From assembly GCF_032362555.1 (NCBI RefSeq), contig NC_083528.1:6510001-6574000 (forward strand): 64,000 nucleotides of DNA. Reading direction: 5' to 3'. The position numbers and the translations under genes were made by a program. Numbering within the stretch: the stretch's first letter is position 1; each line of letters opens with the position of its first letter. The notes under the pieces are model-generated. The model was not told where the DNA came from, did no database searches, and saw only the letters and a list, made by a program, of their open reading frames with translations. The stretch comes from Amyelois transitella. Lineage: Eukaryota > Arthropoda > Insecta > Lepidoptera > Pyralidae. Positions 54,301 to 62,628 of this stretch are shown in pieces.

Positions 54301-57300
54301 CGCAAGAGATATAGACGTGATTATATGTATGTAAGTATAACTATGTAACAAACATGTAATTTTTTACTCCAAGTTTGTAACTGATTCTTGATAACCAGCA
54401 ACTAATATAAGTATATTGTTCCTGCTTCATAACCGGTTACGAGAAAGGAATAATAATTGTTCTCGCTTCATAACCAGTTACGTACGAGAAAGGAGCAAAC
54501 ATTTTATCGGAGTGTGAAAATAGATATATTTTTTTTATTTAGTAGACCGACATCTACATTATGTATATTATGATACCAATATTTTTTTTCTCTTGTTACA
54601 GCAGTGTCTCAATATCTGAACCCTGGCAACCCCAGCGACATTGAGGGCGCTCGCCGTCAACATCTGATGCTGCAGACGCAACTGGCCAAAAATATATTCA
54701 AGATGGGACAATTTGGTAAGTACATTTTTTTTCATCATTAAGCTAAATAGCTGAACGTTGTAGCCATTCTCAACTTGGCAATAAGCATTGGCATTGGCAT
54801 GCAAGCCAGAAAGTCTCCGATTAATTATGAATTAACAACTAGTTAATTGATCGTTTTTTTTTTAGGTGTAATGAATGATTATATATCAGCGTACACGGGC
54901 GCCACTCCGCCGGAAGTTCCGTTGGCGCCATTACACGCCGCTGACACGTCACACAATGATGGTGTGTATAAAAATTTCAGTATAATTTTAGTGTTTTATG
55001 AAAAGTATGGAGAAATATATATTGTTATATAGGTTTTAAAAGGTTTAATCTGTTTTATCATCTTACTAGATTTTCATATCGTTTGGATGCGATACTATAT
55101 TTTATAATAAATACTTTAATAGATAAACATAATAAGACTCAGGCCAATCATGGCTAGAGTCAAGAGATTCGAAAAAACTGAACTGCCTCATTGAGCTGTA
55201 TGGCTTTATATGATAGAATTGAGATTCGAATGTTGCCAACTCATCGCCTTAAAGAAGTTTTTGCAATCCCAAGATTGCTAATATTTATGTTATTAGCGAG
55301 CGGGTGTTCCCATCTACTTTCATTTGTGTTGTATATCTGTCTGAAAACATCTTCGGTCCGGAGTTTCTGTTGCTGTTTACCTCGTATTTATCTATCTAAA
55401 AAAGTCTAAAAGGCTTTTGTTTAAATCCAGTAACTGTGACGTTCGGTGTCCCTCAAGGTTACCATCTTGGGCCATTGATGTTCAGGTGTTACAAAAAAAA
55501 ATCGTTTAAAGTAAAGTAAGTTACTTATTGCCATGGTAACAAAGAATAGAATTGAATAAGTGTTCAAACTAATAGATTAGCGATAGATCGCGTCGTCATT
55601 GCGCAATTATCGCTTATTGCTAATATTAAGGTAATAAGCGTAATACCTCAGGGTTCCCATCTGGGTCACTTATTTTTTGTGTGTCAGTTACTAGCGGAGG
55701 TCATCCTCAGCTCCGAGTCTCTGGCGGTCACTGGCCACTCGGCACTTAGAAAGTCTAAAAAGATGCCGAATGGCAGAGTCTTCAAACAAAATTTGAAGAC
55801 TCTGTCATTGGGCGTGCCTCAAGGTTCTCACCTGAGCCCGTTGTGTTCCATGCGAGCAGCGGAGGGCATCCTGAGCGGCGAGGCGCTGCAGCTGCCGCTG
55901 TCGCTGCCGGCGGCGGGCGGGGCGGCGGGGGGCGCGGCGGGGGCGGGGGCGCCGCACCTGGCGCTGCACCGCGCGGCGGAGGCGGGCGCGCGCCTGCTGG
56001 CCGCGCTGGCGCGCTGGCTGCGCGCCGTGCCCGTGGCCGCGCAGATGCCGTGAGTATTGCGGTTCCCTTCCCGGCTGGTCAGGTTAACGCTCGACACAAA
56101 TGTATACTAAAATGATTCACGGAGATTGATTTATGGTTAGTGAGGTAAATAATACTAAAACGTGGACACGAATGGTATCTCGGAAGCCAATAGTTAATAC
56201 ACGTTTCTATTCTAAGTTTGGATACTTGACGTTGTTGAAGAAAAATGCTGCTGTGCAGTTTGGTATCGCTTCTTCTGGCGCTTTGGAAGCGGCAGTAAAC
56301 TTTTTTTTAAGTTATTAATTTAACTTCAACCAAATTTAAAAAATTAATGTTGACACAGAAATTAGCGCCTGACGGCAAACTGGAGAACTCTTCTTCATAC
56401 AAAAATAATAAACTTCAACATAAATACTAAAATATATTTCTAAGTATCTATATAATAAAAAAAAAATTCTCACCGGCCATTCTCACTGACCAAGCTACGA
56501 ATATCATCCTCATTTATTACAGAGTTGAGATCCAGGTGACTTTGCTGAAGAAGTGCTGGCCGGAGCTGTTCGTGCTGTGCCTGGCCAAGTTCTCGCAGCC
56601 GCTGTCGCTGGGCGCGCTGCTGCCGCTCATGGAGAGCCACCTGCGCGCCGTGCTCCGGGAGCGGGGCGCCGGGGACTGCCCGGACCGCTCCGATGTACCA
56701 CAGCCGGGGGTGAGGCTCTATTACAATTTATTGTTATCTTATATGTATATAAAACAAGCGACCCGCCCCGGCTTCGCACGGGTGCAAAATTATAAATGTT
56801 ATTATACATAAAAACCTTCCTCTTGAATCACTCTACCTGTTACAAAAAACCGCATCAAAATCCGTTGCGTAATTTTAATGATTTAAGCATACAGACAAAC
56901 AGACTAAAATAGCGACTTTGTTTTATACTATGTAGTGATTCTCGTGTCACAATGTTTGTCTCCGTACTCCTCCGAAACGGCTTTACCGATTTTAACCAAA
57001 TTTTGCATGCATATTCGTGTGCTTCCCTGCACCAATACAAAAAAGAATAGGACCACTCCATCTCTTTCCTGTGGATGTCGTAAAAGGCGACTAAGGGATA
57101 GGCTTACAAACTTGGGATTCTTTTTTAGGCGATGGGCTAGCAACCTGTCACTATTTGACTCTCAATTCTATCTATTAACCCAAATAGCTGGACGTGGCCA
57201 TTCAGTCTTTTCAAGACTGTTGACTCTGTCTACCCCGTAAGGGATATAGACATGACCATATGTATGTATGTCCTTAGTCGCGACGCCGATTTAATCGCGC

Positions 57301-58791
57301 GAAAATGCAAAAGCGAAACGGCGATATGTTTTCTTGCGATGAAAAACATCTGAAGATAAATTTTTGTTAAATATAAATATATAATTGTCTGTTTGAGAAG
57401 TGAAGCAGTGTTGGTTGACTGAGCTGTGTAAATTGACACTAAATTTTCTAATTTTTCACAGCTAATAACAACGGCGGACTACTCTGACGAGCGCGTGGAG
57501 GAAGTCAGCGGCATGCTGGTGCGCCTGCAGCAGTTCCTGGCCGCCATGGAGCCGCTGAGGGTCAGCGAGAGGGAGCACGCCTACCTCCGGGCACTGTGCC
57601 TGTTCTCGCCAGGTCAGTGGGGGGGTTGTCACTGTCAAATTGACATACGTACTTACATACATACATAAATACCTTTTTCCCGGAGGGAACGTCCTTAATT
57701 TGATCAAGATACGTTCGTCTAGGCCTTCCCACCCCGACCTTACCCTCCATATAATCACGTCTGTTACCCTCGCGGGGAAGACAGAGCCAACAGTATGGAA
57801 AAGACTGAATGGCCACGTTCAGTTATTTGGCTCAATGATAGAATTGAGATTCGAATAGTGACAGGTTGCTAGCCTATCGCCTAAAAGAGAATCCCAAGTT
57901 TGTGAGCCTATCCCTTAGTCGCCTTTTACGACATCCATGGGAAAAGAAATGGAGTGGTTCTATTCTTTTTTGTATTGATGCCGGGAACCACACAGCACAG
58001 GTCAGTAGAGGGGGTTGTAATTGTCAAATTGACATGCGGACATACATGACACCTACGCGACTGTTGGCTCTGTCTACCCAGCAAGGGATTTAGATGTGAT
58101 TATGTCTATGTAGATGTATACGTTCTGTACAAATTATGTTAAAACTATGTCAAAATATCGCATGCACTTAAGAGGCCGTTATGTCAAGCTAACGCCATGT
58201 TTATAGTTAATATAATCATCGCTCCCGCTATTGCGCTACAATACATTTCGGTAATCGCTGCACCTATTTATTTATGTAAATTATATATTTATTGTAGTTT
58301 TTATGTATGTATATTATAATTATTTTATTTACTATTTTGTGTAGGTATAAATATATTTATTTAGTTTGACCCCACACAAAGTTCTCTGTCAGACACAATG
58401 GTTGACTGGTAGATAATGCTTCTAGCGTTAAGTCCGCCAATTGTGCTATACATTTGTATTTGGTGCAATGAAGTTTAAATAAATTAATAATTCTCCAAAC
58501 TGATTAGGCTTTCCCATAAAAATTCGATATCACTCCAATTTTCTCTACCCCCCCGCAGACGGCGCGCCAGACTTCTTGACGCGCAAACTCCAAGACTACC
58601 AAGTGAGAGTACTCCGCTCGCTGAAGGCGGCATGTCAGCCCGACGACGAGAGGCTGGCCACGCTGCTGCTGCAGCTGCCCGTGCTGAGGAGCTTCACCGG
58701 CTCGTTCCTGGAGGACGTGTTCTTCGTGGGGTTCCTGGGGGACGTCTGCATTGACGACGTCATTCCCCATCTGCTAATGGCGGACCATTGA
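49855..58791 (+). CDS. Hr78: Nuclear receptor HR78-like (TR2/TR4 group), ten coding exons
   Basis: Orphan nuclear receptor, a zinc-finger transcription factor of the HR78 / NR2C-D group; in Drosophila HR78 acts in the ecdysone response. Exons by splice site and phase: 49855-49978, 51000-51149, 52488-52612, 54010-54115, 54602-54715, 54866-54961, 55860-56049 (or from 55695), 56523-56709, 57462-57612, 58559-58791. They join in frame to 491 residues (546 with the longer exon 7). The DNA-binding domain spans about residues 23-88: Cys 23, 26, 40, 43 for finger 1 with P-box EGCKG, Cys 59, 65, 75, 78 for finger 2, then the group-typical [10 protein letters not shown]. The ligand-binding domain includes [21 protein letters not shown] and ends [12 protein letters not shown], matching the end of the TR2/TR4 fold. 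All introns have GT-AG ends. Introns 1-3, 8 and 9 are loaded with transposon fragments. Exons 7-10 are far more GC-rich than the rest of the window. A non-coding first exon may lie further upstream. Confidence 0.9.
50279..50325 (-). mobile_element. LINE-like 3' end, HR78 intron 1
   Basis: AATAGATTTATTTTCAAAAT and ATACAAGGTATCACTAC; the reverse complement of the 14525 element. Confidence 0.52.
50537..50960 (-). mobile_element. Three HelA copies head to tail in HR78 intron 1
   Basis: 50537-50622 (partial), 50623-50869 (nearly complete) and 50870-50960 (two ends joined) follow one another in the same orientation. Each boundary is TTATAATATTAGTATA(GA/AA)-CTAGCTGT. Junctions are direct, with no other sequence between. 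The array ends about 40 bases before the exon 2 acceptor. Confidence 0.72.
51000..51149 (+). CDS. Hr78: HR78 exon 2 (CKGFF helix and second zinc finger)
   Basis: Acceptor TATTTCCAG, donor T|GTGAGC. Encodes [15 protein letters not shown] through [10 protein letters not shown], the recognition helix and the whole second finger. The codon interrupted at the 3' end becomes Ser with exon 3, restoring the family motif [10 protein letters not shown]. The three-copy HelA array ends only about 40 bases upstream of the acceptor. Confidence 0.92.
51278..51325 (+). repeat. (AT)n microsatellite, HR78 intron 2
   Basis: More than 20 AT units, continuing into degenerate TATGTA repeats to about 51410. Confidence 0.85.
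51420..51548 (+). mobile_element. LINE-like 3' end in HR78 intron 2
   Basis: CACCCACACAAAGGTTCTCC, AATGCTATTAGCATTAAGTC, CAATAAAGAATAAATAAA tail. A relative lies at 58370-58490. Confidence 0.6.
51545..51655 (-). mobile_element. RTE-like 3' end in HR78 intron 2
   Basis: Minus-strand RTE tail (CACGCCTCTTTCCCGGAGGG, GGCAGAGACTACATCTTTCC) next to an (AAAT)n/(ATAC)n edge. Confidence 0.65.
51656..52487. other. HR78 intron 2, unique part
   Basis: AT-rich, with no repeat family recognised. A symmetrical GTGTGACGTCACACTTGAG-type stretch (52204-52223) holds a CRE-like TGACGTCA. Confidence 0.45.
52488..52612 (+). CDS. Hr78: HR78 exon 3 (post-DBD hinge)
   Basis: Acceptor TGTGTACAG, donor CAG|GTGAGA. 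Encodes [18 protein letters not shown] and then a hinge ([21 protein letters not shown]). The SVQ-ERKPI motif just after the DBD is characteristic of TR2/TR4/HR78 receptors. Ends in phase 0. Confidence 0.9.
52643..52937 (-). mobile_element. Family A element with internal fold-back, HR78 intron 3
   Basis: Tail to head complete. Contains a 22-bp perfect inverted repeat with a 5-base loop at 52825-52873. Confidence 0.78.
53104..53352 (+). mobile_element. Family B tRNA-derived SINE in HR78 intron 3
   Basis: GACGGCCTCAGTGGCGCAGC, B box GGATTCGAATCC, body complete, (ATTT)n tail. Confidence 0.78.
53357..53562 (+). repeat. Family G repeat, HR78 intron 3
   Basis: GTCCCGGTTGCATCCTCACC, ACCATGGATCCTGGATTGGG, GCGACTCCCGTCTGACCTCC, ATGGTCACACATCTAG. 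No coding potential recognised; class of element unknown to me. Confidence 0.62.
53674..53904 (-). mobile_element. Family A element, tail missing, HR78 intron 3
   Basis: GGGGTAGACAGAGCCAACAG to GCCTGGAACCACACGGCACT. About 60 bases beyond the head are shared with the 52643 copy. Confidence 0.76.
54010..54115 (+). CDS. Hr78: HR78 exon 4 (hinge)
   Basis: Acceptor CCCCCTCAG, donor CCAG|GTATTT. Encodes [13 protein letters not shown] then an Ala-rich stretch ([17 protein letters not shown]). The KEEP motif resembles a sumoylation-type site (hydrophobic-Lys-x-Glu is not exact here, so this is only a resemblance). Confidence 0.8.
54130..54335. mobile_element. Two family A tails joined head to head, HR78 intron 4
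   Basis: Minus part from CATACATATGTATAGTCACT to about 54235, plus part CTATCAGTATTTTCAAGACT to TAGACGTGATTATATGTATG. Confidence 0.62.
54602..54715 (+). CDS. Hr78: HR78 exon 5 (hinge)
   Basis: Acceptor TCTTGTTACAG, donor TTTG|GTAAGT. Encodes [20 protein letters not shown] and [18 protein letters not shown]. The phase (1 to 1) joins exons 4 and 6 in frame. Confidence 0.82.
54866..54961 (+). CDS. Hr78: HR78 exon 6 (hinge)
   Basis: Acceptor in a T-run (TTTTTTTTTAG), donor GATG|GTGTGT. Encodes [20 protein letters not shown] and [13 protein letters not shown] short, low-complexity hinge exon, phase 1 to 1. Confidence 0.75.
55089..55160 (-). mobile_element. Family B SINE fragment in HR78 intron 6
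   Basis: GATACTATATTTTATAATAA and AAGACTCAGGCCAATCATGG, reverse orientation. Confidence 0.5.
55185..55275 (-). mobile_element. Family A fragment, HR78 intron 6
   Basis: TGTATGGCTTTATATGATAG, TCATCGCCTTAAAGAAG. Confidence 0.5.
55435..55500 (+). pseudogene. RT motif fragment 1 in HR78 intron 6
   Basis: Reads [16 protein letters not shown] in frame, the B-motif loop of a non-LTR reverse transcriptase. It is preceded by AAAGTCTAAAAGG, which recurs before fragment 3. Confidence 0.6.
55632..55694 (+). pseudogene. RT motif fragment 2 in HR78 intron 6
   Basis: Reads [13 protein letters not shown], a second copy of the same RT loop, ending at the possible acceptor GTTACTAG just before 55695. Confidence 0.55.
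55695..55859 (+). pseudogene. RT fragment 3, possibly exonised into HR78 exon 7
   Basis: Open in the HR78 frame for all 55 codons. The stretch [20 protein letters not shown] to [11 protein letters not shown] follows the order of an RT domain (SYLTGR..., ...NG..., [11 protein letters not shown]). Its first 31 bases resemble the first bases of the GC-rich part of exon 7. Inclusion would need the acceptor at 55694. Confidence 0.55.
55860..56049 (+). CDS. Hr78: HR78 exon 7 (start of ligand-binding domain)
   Basis: Extremely GC-rich exon encoding [20 protein letters not shown], a Gly/Ala linker, then helix-like [20 protein letters not shown] and the end VAAQMP; donor GTGAGT, phase 2. Two acceptors in the same phase fit: ...GCGAGCAG before 55860 (poor pyrimidine tract) and ...GTTACTAG before 55695 (better tract). 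The longer form adds 55 in-frame residues that look like a reverse-transcriptase remnant. I prefer 55860 because the abrupt GC-rich composition begins there, but only cDNA can decide. Confidence 0.72.
56523..56709 (+). CDS. Hr78: HR78 exon 8 (LBD signature region)
   Basis: Acceptor TTTATTACAG, donor GGG|GTGAGG. Encodes [40 protein letters not shown] and an Arg/Gly-rich loop. Aligns by eye with the LBD signature region of TR2/TR4 (W-ELF-L-LA). Ends in phase 0. Confidence 0.88.
56752..56938 (-). mobile_element. HelC (Helitron-like) in HR78 intron 8
   Basis: AGCGACCCGCCCCGGCTTCG to TTTTATACTATGTAGTGAT. A different TE remnant (GATTCTCGTGTCACAATGTT, GATTTTAACCAAATTTTGCA) follows to about 57010. 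Confidence 0.62.
57018..57272 (+). mobile_element. Family A element, HR78 intron 8
   Basis: GTGCTTCCCTGCACCAATAC to GACATGACCATATGTATGTA. Confidence 0.77.
57462..57612 (+). CDS. Hr78: HR78 exon 9 (LBD)
   Basis: Acceptor ATTTTTCACAG, donor CCAG|GTCAGT. Encodes [20 protein letters not shown] to [15 protein letters not shown], the LBD middle helices. The donor is part of a 40-bp sequence present again at 57998-58038. Confidence 0.87.
57646..57750 (-). mobile_element. RTE-like 3' end with internal deletion, HR78 intron 9
   Basis: Tail (CTTTTTCCCGGAGGG) joined directly to the upstream part (AACGTCCTTAATTTGATCAA, GTTCGTCTAGGCCTTCCCAC); the segment between is missing. Abuts a minus-strand family A copy. 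Confidence 0.65.
57751..57999 (-). mobile_element. Family A element, HR78 intron 9
   Basis: ATAATCACGTCTGTTACCCT to GATGCCGGGAACCACACAGC; no (ATGT)n tail because an RTE end abuts it. Confidence 0.77.
58058..58112 (+). mobile_element. Family A tail fragment, HR78 intron 9
   Basis: GACTGTTGGCTCTGTCTACC, GGGATTTAGATGTGATTATG. Confidence 0.5.
58370..58490 (+). mobile_element. LINE-like 3' end in HR78 intron 9
   Basis: ACCCCACACAAAGTTCTCTG, AGATAATGCTTCTAGCGTTA, GCAATGAAGTTTAAATAAAT. Confidence 0.6.
58559..58791 (+). CDS. Hr78: HR78 exon 10 (LBD C-terminus and stop)
   Basis: Acceptor CCCCCCCGCAG. Encodes [60 protein letters not shown] and HLLMADH followed by TGA. The end corresponds to the -FFxGLIGxxxIDxVIPHIL segment of TR2/TR4, so the receptor stops right after the last LBD helix. 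Confidence 0.9.
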
Positions 58792-58956
58792 TGTGAGTGT
58801 TTAGTGGAACTAGAATTTAGAGTCAAGAGTTGGCTGTCTCCCCGGCTAACACACCGTAGATGATAATATGATGGTAATGATAATATTAATTGTAAACTAA
58901 AACCCATGTCGAAGCCAGAATTTGACTAATTAAATACATTTTGAGTATAGATAAGA

Positions 58957-58962
58957 AATAAA
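58957..58962 (+). other. Candidate poly(A) signal of HR78
   Basis: AATAAA 166 bases after the HR78 stop. A second AATAAA lies at 59676-59681. A GTGAGT two bases after the stop and a TTTCAG near 59007 could also mark a 3' UTR intron; both are only motif matches. Confidence 0.4.
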
Positions 58963-60380
58963 ATAGATTTTAACAAACGATAATTTTAAGTAATCTATTT
59001 GTTTCAGGTAATGTGTAACAACGACATAGATCACTATAATTTCCAATATTTAAAGTTTAATGATTATAATTTATCATTCGAGTTTGATATTTTCCAGTAA
59101 TGTCTTCCCAGATTAATGCAATATTTAATAATATTTTTTATTTCATTGTATTTAACTTTCTTAAGAAAGATGCAATCCGAATTTTGTGCAAAATATGTGT
59201 AACATGAGTGTTTAGCTCTTGGACTAAGATGCCTCCAGTATGCACTTGTCCATTAGTTTATTTTACTTTTGACAGCTGTCACTGCAGTAACGTTTGACGT
59301 AAATGTTTTATCATTTCGTGATTAATTTATCGTTTCATGTTCTGATATAATGTTAAATCGATTGTCGTGAGAAATCGCATCGGTAACTACCTATATAATA
59401 CAGAACTTAATGAACTGTCAAAATTAAAATAAATGTTCAGCAAGGTAAATTAATTTATGTAAAAATTGTGCCTTAATTTCTAGGCTGCCTTAATGTCCAT
59501 TAGTTGTAAGCAAAAGAGTATTAAAAATTAATTTTAACTATTGCCTACTTTGGTACATTTTTGTGTACGAATTAAAGAATAGAAAAACGTCTTAAGTATA
59601 CATTGAATATAAATAATGGTATACATATATAAATAATGGTATTAATAATTGTTCTTTTTTATTTATAGTTAACGAAATAAAAAACTCATAAAAGTGTAGC
59701 AATTAATTTATTAAATAGAAAAATAAACCCTTCAAATAACTTGTTTGTGATGGTTGCAACATTTTACGTGAGCTTTTTATTCCGGAAAAAAATCCAATTA
59801 TAACAATGCAATAAAATATAAAACAAATAAAAAAAAATATTTTTACATTGATTACTAATGAAATGTGCTCAACAAGCTTTATTGTTCATTTCAAATTAGT
59901 AAATAAATATTTCATAAGATTTACAATTGACTCTTGAATAAAAAAATATGTTTTAATAAAAAGATATATTTTTTATTTTAACCTTAACAATAGTCTTAAT
60001 ACAAACATAATTTTTGATTTCTCTTGGTGTAGTTCTTGTTCTTGATAGCAATATTATCCAAACACATATTTCATTCTTTCACTAGAAACAATCATATCAC
60101 AAAATTTGGTGTACTTGTCTATGACCAGTAAGGCAAAATAATGTCATGTTTTTTTTTTTCATTTTTGGGTATTTAAAAAAAAAAATAGCAAAGCATCTGT
60201 TTAACCTCTGATATATTATTTACACAAAATTTTATAAAAACAGTTCATTGGCTCAGCCGAAATGTTATATGTACATTGTTTTTTCCAATGGACAGACAGA
60301 CTTTGCATATATAATGCATTAAATGCCTTTCATAACTAAAAATACTGTGCAGACAAACTTTCCTGTATGTATGTATCAGT
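58963..60380. other. Convergent intergenic region between HR78 and the reductase
   Basis: AT-rich; holds the presumed 3' UTRs and poly(A) signals of both genes and no family A element, in contrast to most of the window. Confidence 0.5.
59972..59977 (-). other. Possible poly(A) signal of the CBR1-like gene
   Basis: AATAAA on the minus strand about 400 bases beyond the stop of the reductase. Several other AT-rich candidates exist between here and the stop, so this is a weak call. Confidence 0.25.
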
Positions 60381-61556
60381 TTAATATTTCTCTTCAGCCC
60401 TTTCCCCGGTCCAACTCACAATCTTTTTGTTGTACCAGACATACTCTCCTTGTACAGAATCCGGAGCATCCAGAGCCAAGTACAACGGAGCCTCTGCACC
60501 TTCGTCTATGGTCAGAGGGCCTTTGTGGGACGACATATCCGTGTTCACGTAGCCTGGGTGTACCGCATTCACTTTTATGTCTGTGGAAAATTTTAAATTC
60601 ATATTAATTTAATTATTATTTAAAATTAATAATTATTCTTGGATACAAGAATTCTTCATTGAACTAAATGAAATTAGTGAAATATTATAGTTTGAAGGAT
60701 ATCATAAGAAAACTACATTGAAGTGAATTATGAGATTCTGAACTCTTGAAGATGATCTCACTTCTACCAAATTGCTAATACTACTACCTATTGTACGGTA
60801 TCTTTTGTCAAAGAATTGAAAACAGTCTGTCTACTCATACCCACCTCTGTCCTTGAGCATTTTCTGTTGTATCTTAGTCAAGGCAGTCACACCAACTTTA
60901 GACACCACATATGAAGAGTTCCCCCACTCGGCAAGCTGCGTTCCTTGCTTAGCAGCATCGACATACTGCCTCATCAAGTCACTGAGCTCCAGAATAGTCA
61001 AGTTGGGATCCGTAAAACGCTTCTTTAAAGCTTCACTAGGAATATGACTCAAATGGCCGCATGAACTAGATATATTTACCACTCTTCCCCCATTTCTCAT
61101 TATTGGAAACAAAATTTCGCATGTTGAAAGCACTGAGAAATAATTCACGAAAATAGTCTCTTCAGCTTGCACCGAAACCGGTTCTTTAGCCTTGCTTTTG
61201 AACGCAATCGCAGCGTTATTCACTAACACATCTATGCCTCCATACTTTTCTTTGATGTAATCTCTGAAAGTTTCAATGCTCTTCGTAGAAGTGATGTCTA
61301 GCTGATGATAGTTAGGGTTCAGGCCCTCTTTCTTAAGGTCTTCCACGGCTTTCAACCCGCGTTTTTCATTGCGAGATGTGAGGTAGACTAAGCCGGGGAA
61401 ACGCTTGCAAAGGCCGCGGACGATCGCGAATCCAATTCCCTTGTTCGAGCCGGTAACGACAGCTATTTTGGTGTTCATTGTATCAGTGGGCTTACTGTCA
61501 GGCGGTGTTTGTTTTTCTACGTTTGTGCCATCCACAACGGTTACAACGTTCTCCAT
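60381..61556 (-). CDS. Carbonyl reductase [NADPH] 1-like short-chain dehydrogenase, two exons
   Basis: Classical SDR of the CBR1 type: NADPH-dependent cytosolic reduction of carbonyl compounds. Exon 1 is 61556-60845 and exon 2 is 60580-60381; the 264-base intron has donor AGAG|GTGGGT and acceptor TTTTCCACAG, giving 303 residues in frame. Seen: cofactor motif TGSNKGIG (residues 35-42), NNAA (113-116), the serine region NISSSCG (161-167), catalytic Tyr216 and Lys220 in SYVVSK, and the post-active-site VNAVHPGYVNTDM across the splice junction. The first Met gives a 26-residue leader absent from typical CBR1; Met27 (61478-61476, with A at -3) matches the usual start and may be the true one. It is convergent with HR78, 1.6 kb apart. 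Confidence 0.92.
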
Positions 61557-61787
61557 TTAAAGCAAATTTAATTATTGAATAAAATTTAGAGGTACGCACA
61601 CTAAAATTGGAATGTTATTGATAATGTTATGACGAACTAAATAGAGTTATCATCAAGTTATCATTCTCTATCACGTTTCAGTAATTCATACATCATGTGA
61701 CATTACGGTAGCCTACGATGATAACACTGACAGACAGCAGTAGTTTAATAAGGCACGGACATTCTTATCATAAAGCTTGTTTTTCAA

Positions 61788-61893
61788 CACATCAGATAAA
61801 ATCACGCCTCTTTCCTGAGGTGTAGGCGGAGTCTACATCTTTTCATTTGCCACCATTCCTCTTATTTCGCTTCATCCACAATCATCTGAAGCT
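61788..61893 (-). mobile_element. RTE-like 3' end upstream of the CBR1-like gene
   Basis: ATCACGCCTCTTTCCTGAGG and CGCTTCATCCACAATCATCT on the minus strand, moderately diverged, about 230 bases upstream of the reductase start. Confidence 0.55.
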
Positions 61894-62382
61894 TTGTGCT
61901 AGCTCATCAGTAAGGGTAGTCTACTTTATGGGTACCTAACGTTTTTGTAATCTCGAGATGATGGACATGTTGTCCTTCATTCGTAAATAAGTCTGTGTGC
62001 TAGGGCATTCCCAATTTAGATAAGGTAAAAAAAAAAGATCCCGAATTTGAATAAGGTTTTTGGGTATTCATCATCATGGTATCAATGGACTCTTACCCTT
62101 TTTGGAGTTACTTTCGAAGCAAAAATATTTTATTTTTTTATCTTTTATAAATCAGTCGCACTGCGTTGATGTCTATGTAAAATTATGTCAAGATTTGAAG
62201 CAATTCGTTTAACTTTTTTTTTTAATTTGAATAATGTTGTTCCCAGCTGTACCTACCTACTACCCCTTACCTAGGTATGATCCTTTCAGGTACCTTAAGT
62301 TCGCCGTTGTGCATAGTTGGTTTTGTCATTCGTAACGCTGTTACAAAAAACAGTACCGATTAAAGTACTTATTTACAAACAA

Positions 62383-62628
62383 AACATACATACATATAGT
62401 CACGTCTACATACCTTGCAGGGTAGACCGGGCCAACAGTTTTGAAATGACTGATAGGCCCAATTCACCTCTTTGGATAGTATTGACATTCAAATATTAAC
62501 AGGTTGCTAGCCCATCGCCTAAAAGAATCCCAAGTTTATAATCCTATCCCTTAGTCGCCTTTTACTACTTCCATGGGAAAGAGAAGTGGTCCATTCTTTT
62601 TTTATTGGTGCCGGGAACCACACGGCAA
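62383..62628 (-). mobile_element. Family A element, full length
   Basis: ACATACATACATATAGTCAC to TGGTGCCGGGAACCACACGG. Confidence 0.8.

Noticed and set aside
55843..56115. Ala/Gly/Arg-rich frames on both strands around HR78 exon 7
   Set aside because: Out-of-frame readings of the GC-rich exon; only the frame giving [20 protein letters not shown] continues into the conserved exon 8.
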